Shown piece after piece: positions 53,186 to 61,125 of a DNA stretch of 61,125 nt. Position numbers and translations under genes: made by a program. The stretch spans positions 1-61,125 of the forward strand of contig NZ_SMKZ01000041.1 in assembly GCF_004349065.1 (NCBI RefSeq), given 5' to 3'. The notes under the pieces were generated by a model, which was not told the DNA's origin, made no database searches, and worked only from the letters and a program-made list of their open reading frames with translations. The stretch's first letter is position 1; each line of letters begins with the position of its first letter. This stretch comes from Jiangella asiatica. Lineage in GTDB: Bacteria > Actinomycetota > Actinomycetes > Jiangellales > Jiangellaceae.

Positions 53186-54142
53186 TCAGACCCAGCCGTG
53201 GCGGGAGGCCTCCCACGCCAGCTGCATGCGGGTGCGCACGTGCGCGCGGTTCATCAGCGCCTGCACCTTCCGCTGGACGGTGCGCATGCTCGTGCCGCGG
53301 TGCACGGCGATCGCCTCGTCGGTGAGCCCGGCCAGCAGCAGCGTGAGGAGCTGGCGGTCGTCGGCGGAGAGGAACGGGTCACGCGGTTGCGCGGTGTGCT
53401 CGTTGTCGACGTGCAGCGGAACGGCGGCGGCCCACACGAAGTCGAACAGCGCGAGCAGGGCGTCCAGCACGGCACCCTCGCGGATCAGAACGGCGACCGG
53501 GGTGGTGTCGTGCTGCGCCATCGGCAGCATGGCGACCGACCTGTCGATCACCACCATCTTGACCGGCAGCTTGGTGTGCACCCGGACCTGGTCGCCGGGG
53601 CGCAGGCCCTCGCGGACGGCCCGCAGGCTGCCAGGGCTCTCCAGCGCCTCGGTCTCGAAGATGGTGCGGCCGCGCACCGACGGGCCGGCCTGGACCCGTT
53701 CCTCGGTCCGTACCGCGATGATCGGCGGCTTGACGAGATTGAGCACCTCGGTGCGGGCCGTCCCGAACAGGTTCATCGCGGTCTGCCGCAGCGCCTCCTG
53801 GCCGCGGACGATCTCGAAGACCCCGGACGCCTCCATGGCCAGGGCATTGGCACGGTGCTGCGCGGCCAGCCGGTCCAGCGTGTCCTGGGCCGCGCGCAGC
53901 TCGCGCAGCCGGTCGGCGATCATCGCCTCGACGACACCTGGGGATGCGGCCACGAACCGGGCCGGGGCGTCCATGGTCCGGCTGGCCAGCCCGCGCCCCA
54001 CCAACGCCGCCAGGGCGTCGTCGGCGGCAGGCGGCGTGAGCCCGGTGGTGGCGGCGATCTCCGCGGCGGTGGCGGAGACGGCGGACACCAGCTGCCCGTA
54101 CACGCGGTCCTCGTCGGGGGACGCACCCAGTACCGTGAGCAT
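53186..54142 (-). CDS. TrmB/LuxR-like regulator next to the subtilase operon
   Basis: This 318-residue protein combines an N-terminal winged helix of TrmB type (SATAAEIAATTGLTPPAADD), a middle domain resembling TrmB/PLD-like sensor regions (KMVVIDRSVAMLPMAQHD), and a C-terminal LuxR-type helix-turn-helix (LTLLLAGLTDEAIAVHRGTS, MRTVQRKVQALMNRAHVRTR). Phosphate- or sugar-ligand sensing is possible but unproven. It lies 110 bp upstream of the four subtilases on the same strand, so it is probably their dedicated regulator. The ATG at 54142 is used; a TTG one codon earlier is possible. Confidence 0.85.
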   Translation of the reverse strand: MLTVLGASPDEDRVYGQLVSAVSATAAEIAATTGLTPPAADDALAALVGRGLASRTMDAPARFVAASPGVVEAMIADRLRELRAAQDTLDRLAAQHRANALAMEASGVFEIVRGQEALRQTAMNLFGTARTEVLNLVKPPIIAVRTEERVQAGPSVRGRTIFETEALESPGSLRAVREGLRPGDQVRVHTKLPVKMVVIDRSVAMLPMAQHDTTPVAVLIREGAVLDALLALFDFVWAAAVPLHVDNEHTAQPRDPFLSADDRQLLTLLLAGLTDEAIAVHRGTSMRTVQRKVQALMNRAHVRTRMQLAWEASRHGWV

Positions 54143-54224
54143 CAACCACCGACGCTGGACATGGGGTGCCGCCCTCCGAATCGAGTCGTCCGATTACCGG
54201 AAACCTTAGCGTCCCGCCGCACCG

Positions 54225-55211
54225 TCAGCTGGCCCACTCCAGCAGCGGCTGGCGCCGCTCGGGATCGCGCAGCTCGGCGATCGACTGCTTCTCCAGCTGC
54301 CGCACCCGCTCCTTGGTGAGGCCGACCCGCTCGGCGACCTCCTGGAGCGTGCGCTCCCGCCCGTCGTGCAGGCCGAAGCGCAGTGTGACGATCAGTGCCT
54401 CGCGCGGCGGCAGCGTGTCCACCAGCGCGCGCACCTCCTCGCCCAAAGCCTTGAACTCCGCGACGTCCGGGGCCTGCAGCACATGTGTGTCCTCGATGAG
54501 GTCACCGATGCTCGTGCTGCCGTCGTCGCCGATCGGGGTGTCGAGGCTGACCACGTCGCGCGAGACGCGGCGCAGCTCCTCCACCCGCTCGACGGCGAGG
54601 TCAGCCTCGTCGGCCACCTCGGCGGCGGACGGTTCCCGGCCCAGCGACACGCTGAGCTTGCGCTCGATGCGGCCGAGCTTGGAGATCGTCTCCACGACGT
54701 GCGCCGGCAGTCGGATCGCCCGCGCCTTGTCGGCCCGGGCCCGCTCGATGGCCTGCCGGATCCACCACATCGCGTACGTGGAGAACTTGAAGCCCTTCGC
54801 GTAGTCGAACTTCTCCACCGCGCGGATCAGACCCAGGTTGCCCTCCTGGACCACGTCCAGGAACGACAGCCCCGTGTTGCGGTAGTACTTGCGCGAGGCC
54901 GACACCACCAGCCGCAGGTTGGCGCGGATCATGTGGTCCTTGGCCCGCTCGCCGTCGCGGACCACCGCCGCCAGCTCCTCGCGCGGCCGGTCCGGCTCGC
55001 TGCCGGACTCCTCGGCCTGCCGCAGGAGCTCGTCCGCGTAGACACCCGCCTCGATGCGCCGGGCCAGCTCGACCTCCTCCGCCGCGGTCAGCAGCGGAGT
55101 GGCGCTGATCTGCTTCAGGTACTGCCCGACGAGGTCGTAGTCCTCGTCGAGCTGACGCGGCTCGCTGCGCATCGCGACCGTGCCGTTGGCGTGTCCGTTG
55201 GTCATGGTCAT
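54225..55211 (-). CDS. Group 1/2 RNA polymerase sigma factor (SigA/HrdB-like, short)
   Basis: This 328-residue sigma-70 protein has region 1.2 ([20 protein letters not shown]), region 2 ([31 protein letters not shown]), region 3 and region 4 ([28 protein letters not shown]). It lacks the long N-terminal extension of the principal sigma, so it is probably a group 2 (SigB- or HrdD-like) factor for stationary phase or stress. The start is one of two ATG codons at 55211 or 55205. It begins 9 nt after the PEBP-family gene and is in the same operon. Confidence 0.9.
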   Translation of the reverse strand: MTMTNGHANGTVAMRSEPRQLDEDYDLVGQYLKQISATPLLTAAEEVELARRIEAGVYADELLRQAEESGSEPDRPREELAAVVRDGERAKDHMIRANLRLVVSASRKYYRNTGLSFLDVVQEGNLGLIRAVEKFDYAKGFKFSTYAMWWIRQAIERARADKARAIRLPAHVVETISKLGRIERKLSVSLGREPSAAEVADEADLAVERVEELRRVSRDVVSLDTPIGDDGSTSIGDLIEDTHVLQAPDVAEFKALGEEVRALVDTLPPREALIVTLRFGLHDGRERTLQEVAERVGLTKERVRQLEKQSIAELRDPERRQPLLEWAS

Positions 55212-55220
55212 CGGAATCTC

Positions 55221-55682
55221 TCAACCACCTCGTCGTCCGTAGAGCCCCACCAGCGTTCCGCGGTCCAGCATCGCCGCGTCGGCCGCACGGTAGACGTCCT
55301 CGACGGACGGATCGTCCACGAGGTCAACCGGCTCGAACAGGGCGTAGAGGCGGAAGTAGTAGTGGTGGGGCGGGTCCCCCGGGGGAGGCGCCGGGCCAAC
55401 CCAGCCGATCTCCCCGAAGCCGTTGGGCCATTCGCGGCCCGCTGCCGGCTTCCGATGTTCTGCAACGCCGGCGGTATGCGGATCTATTCCGGTGACGAGC
55501 CAGTGCAGGAAGGAGCCGCCGGGAGCGTCCGGATCCTCGCAGAGCAAAAGCAACTCCACGGCGTCCGGCGGGACACCCAACCACTCCAGGGCTGGCGAGA
55601 CGTTGCCGCCCTGCCGGCTGTGCCGGTCCGGGATGAACCCGTGGTCCTCGAAGTCGGAACTGCGCAGCGCTGTGCGGTGCAT
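55221..55682 (-). CDS. PEBP/YbhB-family (Raf kinase inhibitor-like) protein
   Basis: This 153-residue protein shows the PEBP ligand-site motifs LLLCEDPDAPGGSFLHWLVT and GPAPPPGDPPHHYYFRLYAL. Bacterial members bind small phosphorylated or carboxylate ligands, and their role is unclear. The ATG has AGGAGG upstream. It is divergent from the DNA ligase (51 bp between starts) and precedes a sigma factor in the same operon. Confidence 0.92.
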   Translation of the reverse strand: MHRTALRSSDFEDHGFIPDRHSRQGGNVSPALEWLGVPPDAVELLLLCEDPDAPGGSFLHWLVTGIDPHTAGVAEHRKPAAGREWPNGFGEIGWVGPAPPPGDPPHHYYFRLYALFEPVDLVDDPSVEDVYRAADAAMLDRGTLVGLYGRRGG

Positions 55683-55733
55683 GACAGACGACCTCCTTGT
55701 CTTGCACCTACCCCTGCCGCCACGATTGACACC

Positions 55734-57194
55734 ATGAGTCCGGACCGGGAGGAGCTGCGGGAGTACCGGCGGAAGCGCTCCTTCGACAAGACCCCGGAAC
55801 CGCTCGGGCGGAGCTCCCGGGACGGGTCGGGCAACCGGTTCGTCGTACAGGAGCACCACGCCCGCCGGCTCCACTGGGACCTGCGGCTGGAGCACGACGG
55901 CGCGCTCGCGTCGTGGGCGCTGCCGCGGGGGTTCCCTGAGACGCCCGACGAGAACCGGCTCGCCGTGCACACCGAGGACCACCCGCTGGAGTACCTCACG
56001 TTCGAGGGCGAGATCCCCTCCGGCGAGTACGGCGCCGGCTCCATGACCATCTGGGACCACGGCACGTACGAGGCGGAGAAGTTCCGCGACGACAAGGTGG
56101 TCTTCCAACTCGACGGCGAGCGTGTGAGCGGCCGGTTCGCGCTGTTCCGGACCAAGGGCGACGACTGGATGATCCATCGCATGGACCCGCCCGCGCCCGA
56201 CGGCGACCCCATGCCGAGGTCCGTCAAGCCGATGGCGGCGACGCTGTCGACGCTTCCGCCGGACCAGGAGAACTGGGCTTTCGAGATCAAGTGGGACGGC
56301 GTGCGCGCCATCGCCTACGGCGAGCCGGGACGGCTGCGGCTGTTCGGCCGCAACCTGCGCGAGTTCACGAAGCAGTACCCGGAGATCCGGCCGATGATGA
56401 ACGACGTCGGCGCCCGGCGGGTCGTGCTCGACGGCGAGCTGGTCGCCTTCGACGACCAGGGCCGCCCCAGCTTCCAGCGGCTCCAGCCCCGCATCCACCT
56501 CACCGCCGACGCCGACATCCGCCGCCAGCAGCGAGCCATCCCCGTCGTCTACGTGATCTTCGACCTGCTCTACCTGGACGGCCGGTCGCTGCTGCGGCTG
56601 CCCTACGAGGAGCGCCGCCAGGAGCTGGCCGGGCTGGGCCTGGGCGGACCCAACTGGCAGGTCCCCGACTACCAGCGCGGCGACGGCGACGCGCTGCTCG
56701 ATGCAACCCGCCGGCAGGGCCTGGAGGGCGTCGTCGCCAAGCGGCTGGCCAGCAGGTACCAGGCGGGCAAACGCAGCCGCGACTGGCTCAAGATCAAGAA
56801 CGTGCTGGAGCAGGAAGTCGTGGTTGGCGGCTGGGTTTCCGGGCAGGGCCGGCTCAGCGGCCGGTTCGGCGCGCTGGTGGTCGGGTACCACGAGGACGGC
56901 GAGCTGAGGTACGCCGGCAAGGTGGGCACCGGCTTCGACGATGCGATGCGCGACCTGCTGCAGGACAAGCTGGACGCGCTGCGCACCGAGAAGAGCCCAT
57001 TCACCGGCCGCCAGCCGCAGAAGGACACCGTCTTCGTCCGGCCCGAGCTGGTGGCCAGGGTGGAGTTCGCCCACTGGACCGACGAGGGTACGATGCGCCA
57101 TCCCTCGTTCGAGGGCCTGACGGAGGACAAGCCGGCACGCGACGTCGTCCGCGAGCTGCCCGCACCGCCACCACCCGCCGACCCGGAGGAATGA
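55734..57194 (+). CDS. LigD-like ATP-dependent DNA ligase with 3'-phosphoesterase domain, no polymerase
   Basis: This 486-residue protein has an N-terminal LigD-type phosphoesterase domain (about 30-150) with FVVQEHHARRLHWDLRLEHD (His42, His48, Asp50) and His84, then an ATP-dependent ligase domain with the nucleotidyl Lys186 (FEIKWDGVRA), VVLDGELVAFD, GLEGVVAKRL and DWLKIKN. The primase-polymerase domain of full LigD is missing. Such PE-ligase proteins act in end joining with Ku, but no ku gene is in the window. The ATG at 55734 fits the domain start. Confidence 0.92.
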   Translation: MSPDREELREYRRKRSFDKTPEPLGRSSRDGSGNRFVVQEHHARRLHWDLRLEHDGALASWALPRGFPETPDENRLAVHTEDHPLEYLTFEGEIPSGEYGAGSMTIWDHGTYEAEKFRDDKVVFQLDGERVSGRFALFRTKGDDWMIHRMDPPAPDGDPMPRSVKPMAATLSTLPPDQENWAFEIKWDGVRAIAYGEPGRLRLFGRNLREFTKQYPEIRPMMNDVGARRVVLDGELVAFDDQGRPSFQRLQPRIHLTADADIRRQQRAIPVVYVIFDLLYLDGRSLLRLPYEERRQELAGLGLGGPNWQVPDYQRGDGDALLDATRRQGLEGVVAKRLASRYQAGKRSRDWLKIKNVLEQEVVVGGWVSGQGRLSGRFGALVVGYHEDGELRYAGKVGTGFDDAMRDLLQDKLDALRTEKSPFTGRQPQKDTVFVRPELVARVEFAHWTDEGTMRHPSFEGLTEDKPARDVVRELPAPPPPADPEE

Positions 57195-57263
57195 CCCCGT
57201 CGGCCCCGGGTACGGGCGAACCGTCGCACACTGTGATCGCGACGGAACGGGAGGCATCACGCC

Positions 57264-57650
57264 ATGAGCCCGGAACTCATCATCGTCCTCATCGTGCTGG
57301 TCGTCCTCATCGCCATCGGCGCGTGGATTCTCGCGCGGCGCAAGCGCGGCGAGAGCGCGCGGCGGAAAGCCGCCGAGGAGGAACGCGAGCGCGCGTTGAT
57401 CGCCGAGCGAGAGGCCGAGCGACGCCAGGCCGAAGCAGACCAGCTGGCCGCAACGGCGCGCCGGGAGCGCGTCGAGGCCGCGGAGAAGGACGCTCGGGCC
57501 GAGCGGCTGCGGGCCGCGGCGGATCAGGACGCGGTGGACGCGGCCGAGCAGCGCCGCACCGCCGACGCCCTGCGCCCTGACGACACTGCGCCAGACGCCG
57601 ACGAAGACAGTCAGCAAAAGAAGGGCCTGTACGACAAGCCCGGCTGGTGA
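57264..57650 (+). CDS. Small N-terminally anchored coiled-coil protein
   Basis: This 128-residue protein has an N-terminal membrane helix (LIIVLIVLVVLIAIGAWILA) followed by a basic stretch and a long charged Ala/Glu/Arg helix of coiled-coil type (about 35-100), ending in an acidic tail and GLYDKPGW. The ATG has GGGAGG upstream. I recognise no family; it looks like a small membrane-associated protein facing the cytoplasm. Confidence 0.75.
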   Translation: MSPELIIVLIVLVVLIAIGAWILARRKRGESARRKAAEEERERALIAEREAERRQAEADQLAATARRERVEAAEKDARAERLRAAADQDAVDAAEQRRTADALRPDDTAPDADEDSQQKKGLYDKPGW

Positions 57651-57666
57651 CCGGCGCAGCGAGCCG

Positions 57667-58350
57667 TCAAGGCTCTTCGGGTAGCCGCCCGGTGGCGATC
57701 ACCCGCTCGGCGACGACGCGCAGCTTGATGTTGTTGTGCCGCGAGTAGCGGCGCAGGACGCTGAACGCGCGCTCGGCGTCCAGGCCGTAGCGTTCCATGA
57801 GGATGCCCTGTGCCAAGCCGACGAGGTGCCGAGCGCCGATGGCCTGCCGCAGCCCGGACTCCTCGCGGGCGGTGGCCAGCGCGATGGACGCGTGCCGGCC
57901 GAAGATCTCCGCGACGTCGAGGTCGTCCTCGTCGAACGCCTCGGGCTTGTTGCCGTAGAGGTTCAGCGCGCCCACGGTGCCGCCAGTGGTGTAGAGGCGC
58001 ACCGAGAGCAGACTGCGCAGCCCCAGCTCGGCCGCCCGCGGGCCCCATTCCGGCCACCGCGGGTCGGCACCGAGGTCGGCGACGACGAACGACGCATGGC
58101 TCTCAACGGACTGCATGCACGGGCCCTCGCGCAGGTCGACCTGCAGCTCGTCGGCCTTGGCGACCCGTGGGTCGGTGACGATCGCCGTCTCGATCCTGCC
58201 CTGGCCGTGCAGCAGCATCACGCCGGCGTAGTCGCACGCGGTGGCCTGCTGGGCGTACTCGACGACACGCTCGAGCGTCTGCTCGACGTCGGGCTCGTCG
58301 TGCAGGGCGAGAGCCATCTCGGCGAAATCGCTCGCATCGGGATCGCTCAT
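57667..58350 (-). CDS. GAF and ANTAR domain regulator
   Basis: This 227-residue protein has a GAF sensor domain (about 20-165; MLLHGQGRIETAIV, GPCMQSVESHASFVVADL) and a C-terminal ANTAR RNA-binding domain (HLVGLAQGILMERYGLDAER). ANTAR proteins bind paired hairpins in leader RNAs and prevent termination. Target leaders are not obvious nearby. The ATG at 58350 has GGAGG upstream. It is divergent from the nucleotide-sugar epimerase gene. Confidence 0.9.
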   Translation of the reverse strand: MSDPDASDFAEMALALHDEPDVEQTLERVVEYAQQATACDYAGVMLLHGQGRIETAIVTDPRVAKADELQVDLREGPCMQSVESHASFVVADLGADPRWPEWGPRAAELGLRSLLSVRLYTTGGTVGALNLYGNKPEAFDEDDLDVAEIFGRHASIALATAREESGLRQAIGARHLVGLAQGILMERYGLDAERAFSVLRRYSRHNNIKLRVVAERVIATGRLPEEP

Positions 58351-58458
58351 GATCGCCCTCCGCCACACCGGACACCCGCGCAGTGCACCCATCATGCCTC
58401 CCACCGCCGGTCGCGTACAGCCCGTCGCCGTAGCCCACGGACCAGCACCGATCCCGGC

Positions 58459-58483
58459 GTGTCGAGACGTAGGCAACGGGTAC
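58459..58483 (+). promoter_or_regulatory. Stress-sigma (SigB/SigF type) promoter candidate
   Basis: GTGT (58459-58462) and GGGTAC (58478-58483) are 15 nt apart, close to the GTTT-N14-16-GGGTAC pattern of actinobacterial SigB/SigF promoters. It is 64 bp before the epimerase ATG, so it could be read by the SigB/F-type factor at 29173-30090. Confidence 0.45.
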
Positions 58484-58547
58484 GGAATGTCCAGTCAGGA
58501 GTCACACCGAGATTCGCGCAGTGCTGTGACCGGGAGTGTGAACGAGG

Positions 58548-59510
58548 ATGAGTCATGCCGAGGGCGTCCCCCATGCGGTGGTGACCGGCGGAGCCGGGTT
58601 CCTCGGCTCCCACCTCTGCGACGCTCTGCTGCACACCGGGTACCGCGTGACATGCATCGACAACTTCGAGACCGGCAGGCGTGCCAACGTCGAGCATCTG
58701 CGGGACACACCCACCTTCCGGCTCCTCCGCGGTGACATGTCCGACGGCGTCGAGGTCGACGAGCCGGTGGACGTCATCTTCCACCTCGCCGGTCCGGCCG
58801 CACCGAGTGACTACCTTCTCGACCCGGTCTCCACGATGCGCATCGCCAGCGTCGGCACCATCAACGCGCTGGACCTGGCCCGCGACCGATCCGCACGCTT
58901 CGCCCTCGCCTCGACGTCGGAGATCTACGGCGCAGCCACGGACGAGCCCAACCGGGAGGACGACGCCGGCCACGTCAACCCCGCCGACGGTTACGGGGCC
59001 TACTACGAAGCCCGCCGCTTCGCCGAGGCGCTCACCACCGCCTACCACACGACCTACAACCTGCCGACCGCGATCGCCCGCATCTTCAACACCTACGGCC
59101 CGCGGATGCGCCTCGACGACGGGCGCATGCTGTCGCGGTTCATCCGCCAGGCGCTGGCCGGCGCGCCACTGACGGTCCCGGGATCCGGGTCGGAGACCCG
59201 GTCGCTGTGCTACGTGGACGACGCGGTGGCCGGGATCATGGCGTTGGCGTCCGGCGCATATCCCGGGCCGGTCAACATCGGCAGCCCGGACGAGGTGACG
59301 ATCCTCTCCATCGCACGCGACGTGGCCGAGATCGCCGGCCGGAGCGGTGAGATGATCTTCGTCGAGGCGCCGCCGAACGAGGTGCACACCCGCAAGCCGG
59401 ACATCTCCCTGGCCTTGCAGCTGCTCGGCTGGCGACCGCGGACGAGCGTGCGCGACGGGCTGGCGGACACCCTCGCATGGTTCCGCGACGCGGGCGTCCG
59501 CCATGTCTGA
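58548..59510 (+). CDS. NAD-dependent nucleotide-sugar epimerase/decarboxylase-like, catalytic Lys replaced
   Basis: This 320-residue extended SDR resembles UDP-glucuronate decarboxylase: GGAGFLGSHL at the NAD site, STSEIYGAATDEPNREDDAG, and IARIFNTYGPRM. The active-site pattern Y-x-x-x-K reads Y152-Y-E-A-R156, with the usual Lys (as in YDEGK) replaced by Arg. This may lower or change activity. AACGAGG precedes the ATG closely. It overlaps the udgX start by 8 nt, so both are co-transcribed, perhaps from the stress-type promoter upstream. Confidence 0.85.
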   Translation: MSHAEGVPHAVVTGGAGFLGSHLCDALLHTGYRVTCIDNFETGRRANVEHLRDTPTFRLLRGDMSDGVEVDEPVDVIFHLAGPAAPSDYLLDPVSTMRIASVGTINALDLARDRSARFALASTSEIYGAATDEPNREDDAGHVNPADGYGAYYEARRFAEALTTAYHTTYNLPTAIARIFNTYGPRMRLDDGRMLSRFIRQALAGAPLTVPGSGSETRSLCYVDDAVAGIMALASGAYPGPVNIGSPDEVTILSIARDVAEIAGRSGEMIFVEAPPNEVHTRKPDISLALQLLGWRPRTSVRDGLADTLAWFRDAGVRHV

Positions 59511-60174
59511 GCGCGCCGCGACCCACGCCGCCGCGCCGGTACCGTCCACCCGGTCGCTGCCGGCCCTGCGTGCCGCGGCCGCCACCTGCGAGGCCTGCGA
59601 CCTCTACCGCAACGCCACCCAGACGGTCTTCGGCGCCGGGCCACGCACCGCCACGATCATGATGGTGGGCGAGCAGCCCGGCGACGTCGAGGACCGCGAG
59701 GGCGACCCGTTCGTCGGCCCGGCCGGCCGGATACTGGAGCGGGCGATGGCCGAGGTCGGCCTGTCCCGCCCCCGCACCTACGTCACCAACGCCGTCAAGC
59801 ACTTCAAGTTCCGGCGCGAGGGCAAACGCCGGATTCACGAGAAGCCCGACGCCGGCGAGCTGGCCGCGTGCCGGCCGTGGCTGCGCGCTGAGCTCGCGGC
59901 GGTGCGGCCCCGGGTCCTGGTGGTGCTGGGCGCGACCGCAGCGGCGACGATGCTGGGCCGGTCGTTCCGGGTCAGCCAGGAGCGCGGCCGGCTGCTGGAG
60001 TTTGCCGACTACGTCGACGGCTCTCCCCTGACCACCGAGGACGGGCCGCCGATCGAGGAGGCGCTCCTGGTCGCGACCGTGCACCCGTCGGCGGTGCTGC
60101 GGGCGCGCGACCGCCAAGCGGCCTACGCGGACTTCGTCGCCGACCTCCGCACCGTGGCGGACCTACGGTTCTAG
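59503..60174 (+). CDS. udgX: UdgX, uracil-DNA glycosylase that bonds covalently to uracil sites
   Basis: This 223-residue family 4-like glycosylase has motif A GEQPGDVEDREGDPFVGPAG, VTNAVKHFKF, and the UdgX-specific loop GKRRIHEKP with His112, the residue that in mycobacterial UdgX forms a covalent bond with the abasic sugar. VATVHPSAVLR is the second active-site motif. Cys29, Cys32 and Cys123 fit three of the iron-sulfur ligands. Together with the family 1 ung at 26427, the window holds two different uracil-removing proteins. Confidence 0.92.
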   Translation: MSERAATHAAAPVPSTRSLPALRAAAATCEACDLYRNATQTVFGAGPRTATIMMVGEQPGDVEDREGDPFVGPAGRILERAMAEVGLSRPRTYVTNAVKHFKFRREGKRRIHEKPDAGELAACRPWLRAELAAVRPRVLVVLGATAAATMLGRSFRVSQERGRLLEFADYVDGSPLTTEDGPPIEEALLVATVHPSAVLRARDRQAAYADFVADLRTVADLRF

Positions 60175-60208
60175 CAGGCCGGGGACGACGACCTGCGAGT
60201 TTCCGACT

Positions 60209-60238
60209 TTGCGTAGTCGAACAGGTGTTTGATAAGAT
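60209..60238 (+). promoter_or_regulatory. LexA-box promoter for the DUF222 gene
   Basis: TTGCGT (60209-60214) and TAAGAT (60233-60238) form -35 and -10 boxes 18 bp apart. Between them lies TCGAACAGGTGTTTGA (60217-60232), an actinobacterial SOS box with one mismatch from TCGAAC-N4-GTTCGA. A repressor bound there would block the promoter, so damage induction is expected. Confidence 0.7.
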
Positions 60239-60399
60239 CCGTGGTGAAGCTGAGACAGGCACCCGTTTGAGGGCGCCAGGTCTATCACGGTCACGCCCCG
60301 TGCCGGGTGTGGTCGTCTACCCCAGCCGGTCGGCCGAACGTGGGTGGCGCGCTCGTGCGTCGGGCGCATCCCGAACCGAGCTGGGAGGGGTGTGGTCTG

Positions 60400-61125
60400 G
60401 TGTCCGCTCCGACACCGTCGTGCGGCGACGTGGACGGGTTGGCCGCGCTGCCGCCGGGCCTGCGGCTGGCCGCCGCGCTCGCCGAGATCGAGCCGGCGAA
60501 GCTGCCGGCGCATGACGTCGTGCTGGTGGCGCGGGCGTGGGAACGGCTGAAGGCCCACGCCGAGGCGCAGCAGGCCCGGGTGTTCGCCGAGCTGGCCTCC
60601 CGGCCGGAGTACGAGCGGTGCACCTACCCCGACCACGCGCGGGGAGTGCACCAGCATCGCGCCGTCCAGACCGCCGGCAGCGAGATCTCTCTCGCCCTGG
60701 CCTGGTCCCCCGGGCGCGCCACCCGCCGCGTCGCGGTCGCCGTCGACCTGGTCCACGACCTCCCCGACACCCTCACCGCGCTGAGCGCCGGGCACATCGA
60801 CGCCGACAAAGCCACCCTGATCGCCGACCGCACCCGCTGCCTGAACACCCTCGAACTACGCCGCAGCGTCGAACACGCCGTCCTGCCGATCGCGGCGCGC
60901 AAGACCCGCGCCGTCCTGGACACCATCCTGCGCCGCGAAGTGATCGCCGCCGACCCCGGCGCGGCCGAGCGGCGCCGCAGCGACGCCGCCGACCAGCGGC
61001 GCGTGGACCGACCCGAACCGGCCAGCCCCGACGGCGAGGACGGCATGGCCCACCTCTACCTCTACGGGCCGGCCGAAGACCTCACCGCCCTGTGGACCGC
61101 CCTCGACGCCGCCGCCCGCCACACC
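60400..61125 (+). CDS. DUF222 (13E12-repeat family) protein, truncated by window end
   Basis: The frame is open from the GTG at 60400 to the last base (242 codons). The N-terminal DUF222 domain is clear: ARAWERLKAHAEAQQARVFA, then ALSAGHIDADKATLIADRT and HAVLPIAARKTRAVLD. Members usually end with an HNH nuclease motif, which would lie beyond the window. GGGAGGGG sits 9 nt before the start. This family is DNA-damage inducible in mycobacteria, which agrees with the SOS box upstream. It is often multicopy and may be mobile. Confidence 0.85.
   Translation, partial: MSAPTPSCGDVDGLAALPPGLRLAAALAEIEPAKLPAHDVVLVARAWERLKAHAEAQQARVFAELASRPEYERCTYPDHARGVHQHRAVQTAGSEISLALAWSPGRATRRVAVAVDLVHDLPDTLTALSAGHIDADKATLIADRTRCLNTLELRRSVEHAVLPIAARKTRAVLDTILRREVIAADPGAAERRRSDAADQRRVDRPEPASPDGEDGMAHLYLYGPAEDLTALWTALDAAARHT

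Overview
This window is 61 kb of a very GC-rich, actinobacterium-like chromosome. GTG starts are frequent, many adjacent genes overlap by 4 bp (ATGA/GTGA), and -10 boxes of the TANNNT type are common. Lineage markers are actinobacterial: mycothiol synthase (mshD), GlnR, a Nudix/histidine-phosphatase MutT1, an ANTAR regulator and a DUF222 (13E12-type) protein. The glnR-mshD-ppk-CYTH/CHAD-mutT1-pstSCAB-pit-PhoU-like order resembles the Streptomyces layout. The four giant subtilases would fit Jiangellales or a relative, but I cannot fix the genus from sequence alone. I saw no rRNA, tRNA or CRISPR.

Layout. 0-3.4 kb: a sulfur/redox cluster on the minus strand (thioredoxin-like, a cysteine-type leader peptide, DUF4395, thiosulfate sulfurtransferase, DUF1416) with a membrane protein bearing a His-every-5 loop. 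3.6-9.4 kb: a lipoprotein, a MoaD-like protein, two hydrolases, glnR and mshD. 9.3-10.4 kb: a graveyard with remnants of an FtsX-type permease, a LuxR-type regulator and a VapC toxin. 10.4-21 kb: phosphate and polyphosphate metabolism (ppk, CYTH-CHAD, mutT1, PHO-box-driven pstSCAB, pit and its DUF47 partner). 21-31.9 kb: housekeeping and stress genes (Ser/Thr kinase, WYL regulator, prfC, ung, cspA, mgsA, FhuF-like reductase, SigB/F-type sigma, LysR/aldo-keto reductase pair). 31.9-37.9 kb: STAS protein, cutA, phosphotransferase, epimerase, an ECF sigma factor with a Pro/Gly/Lys-tailed membrane partner, and YjbQ. 37.9-54.1 kb: an operon of four secreted subtilases totalling about 15 kb, preceded by a TrmB/LuxR-like regulator. 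54.2-61.1 kb: a second sigma factor, a PEBP-family protein, a LigD-like ligase, a GAF-ANTAR regulator, an epimerase, UdgX, and a DUF222 protein cut by the window edge behind a LexA-box promoter.

Main points of interest: (1) an 86-bp palindromic intergenic element present twice, 19.3 kb apart, whose inner hairpin changes sequence but keeps its pairing; (2) the overlapping four-subtilase operon, three members of which share a C-terminal module I cannot assign, one with the oxyanion-hole Asn replaced by Asp; (3) a cysteine-type leader peptide with leaderless initiation, and four more genes with TANNNT 6-7 nt before the start codon; (4) an ECF sigma gene with no ordinary start codon; (5) a structured RNA candidate with a T-tract terminator upstream of cspA.

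All calls come from reading the sequence by eye. Family names rest on recognised motifs, not on searches.
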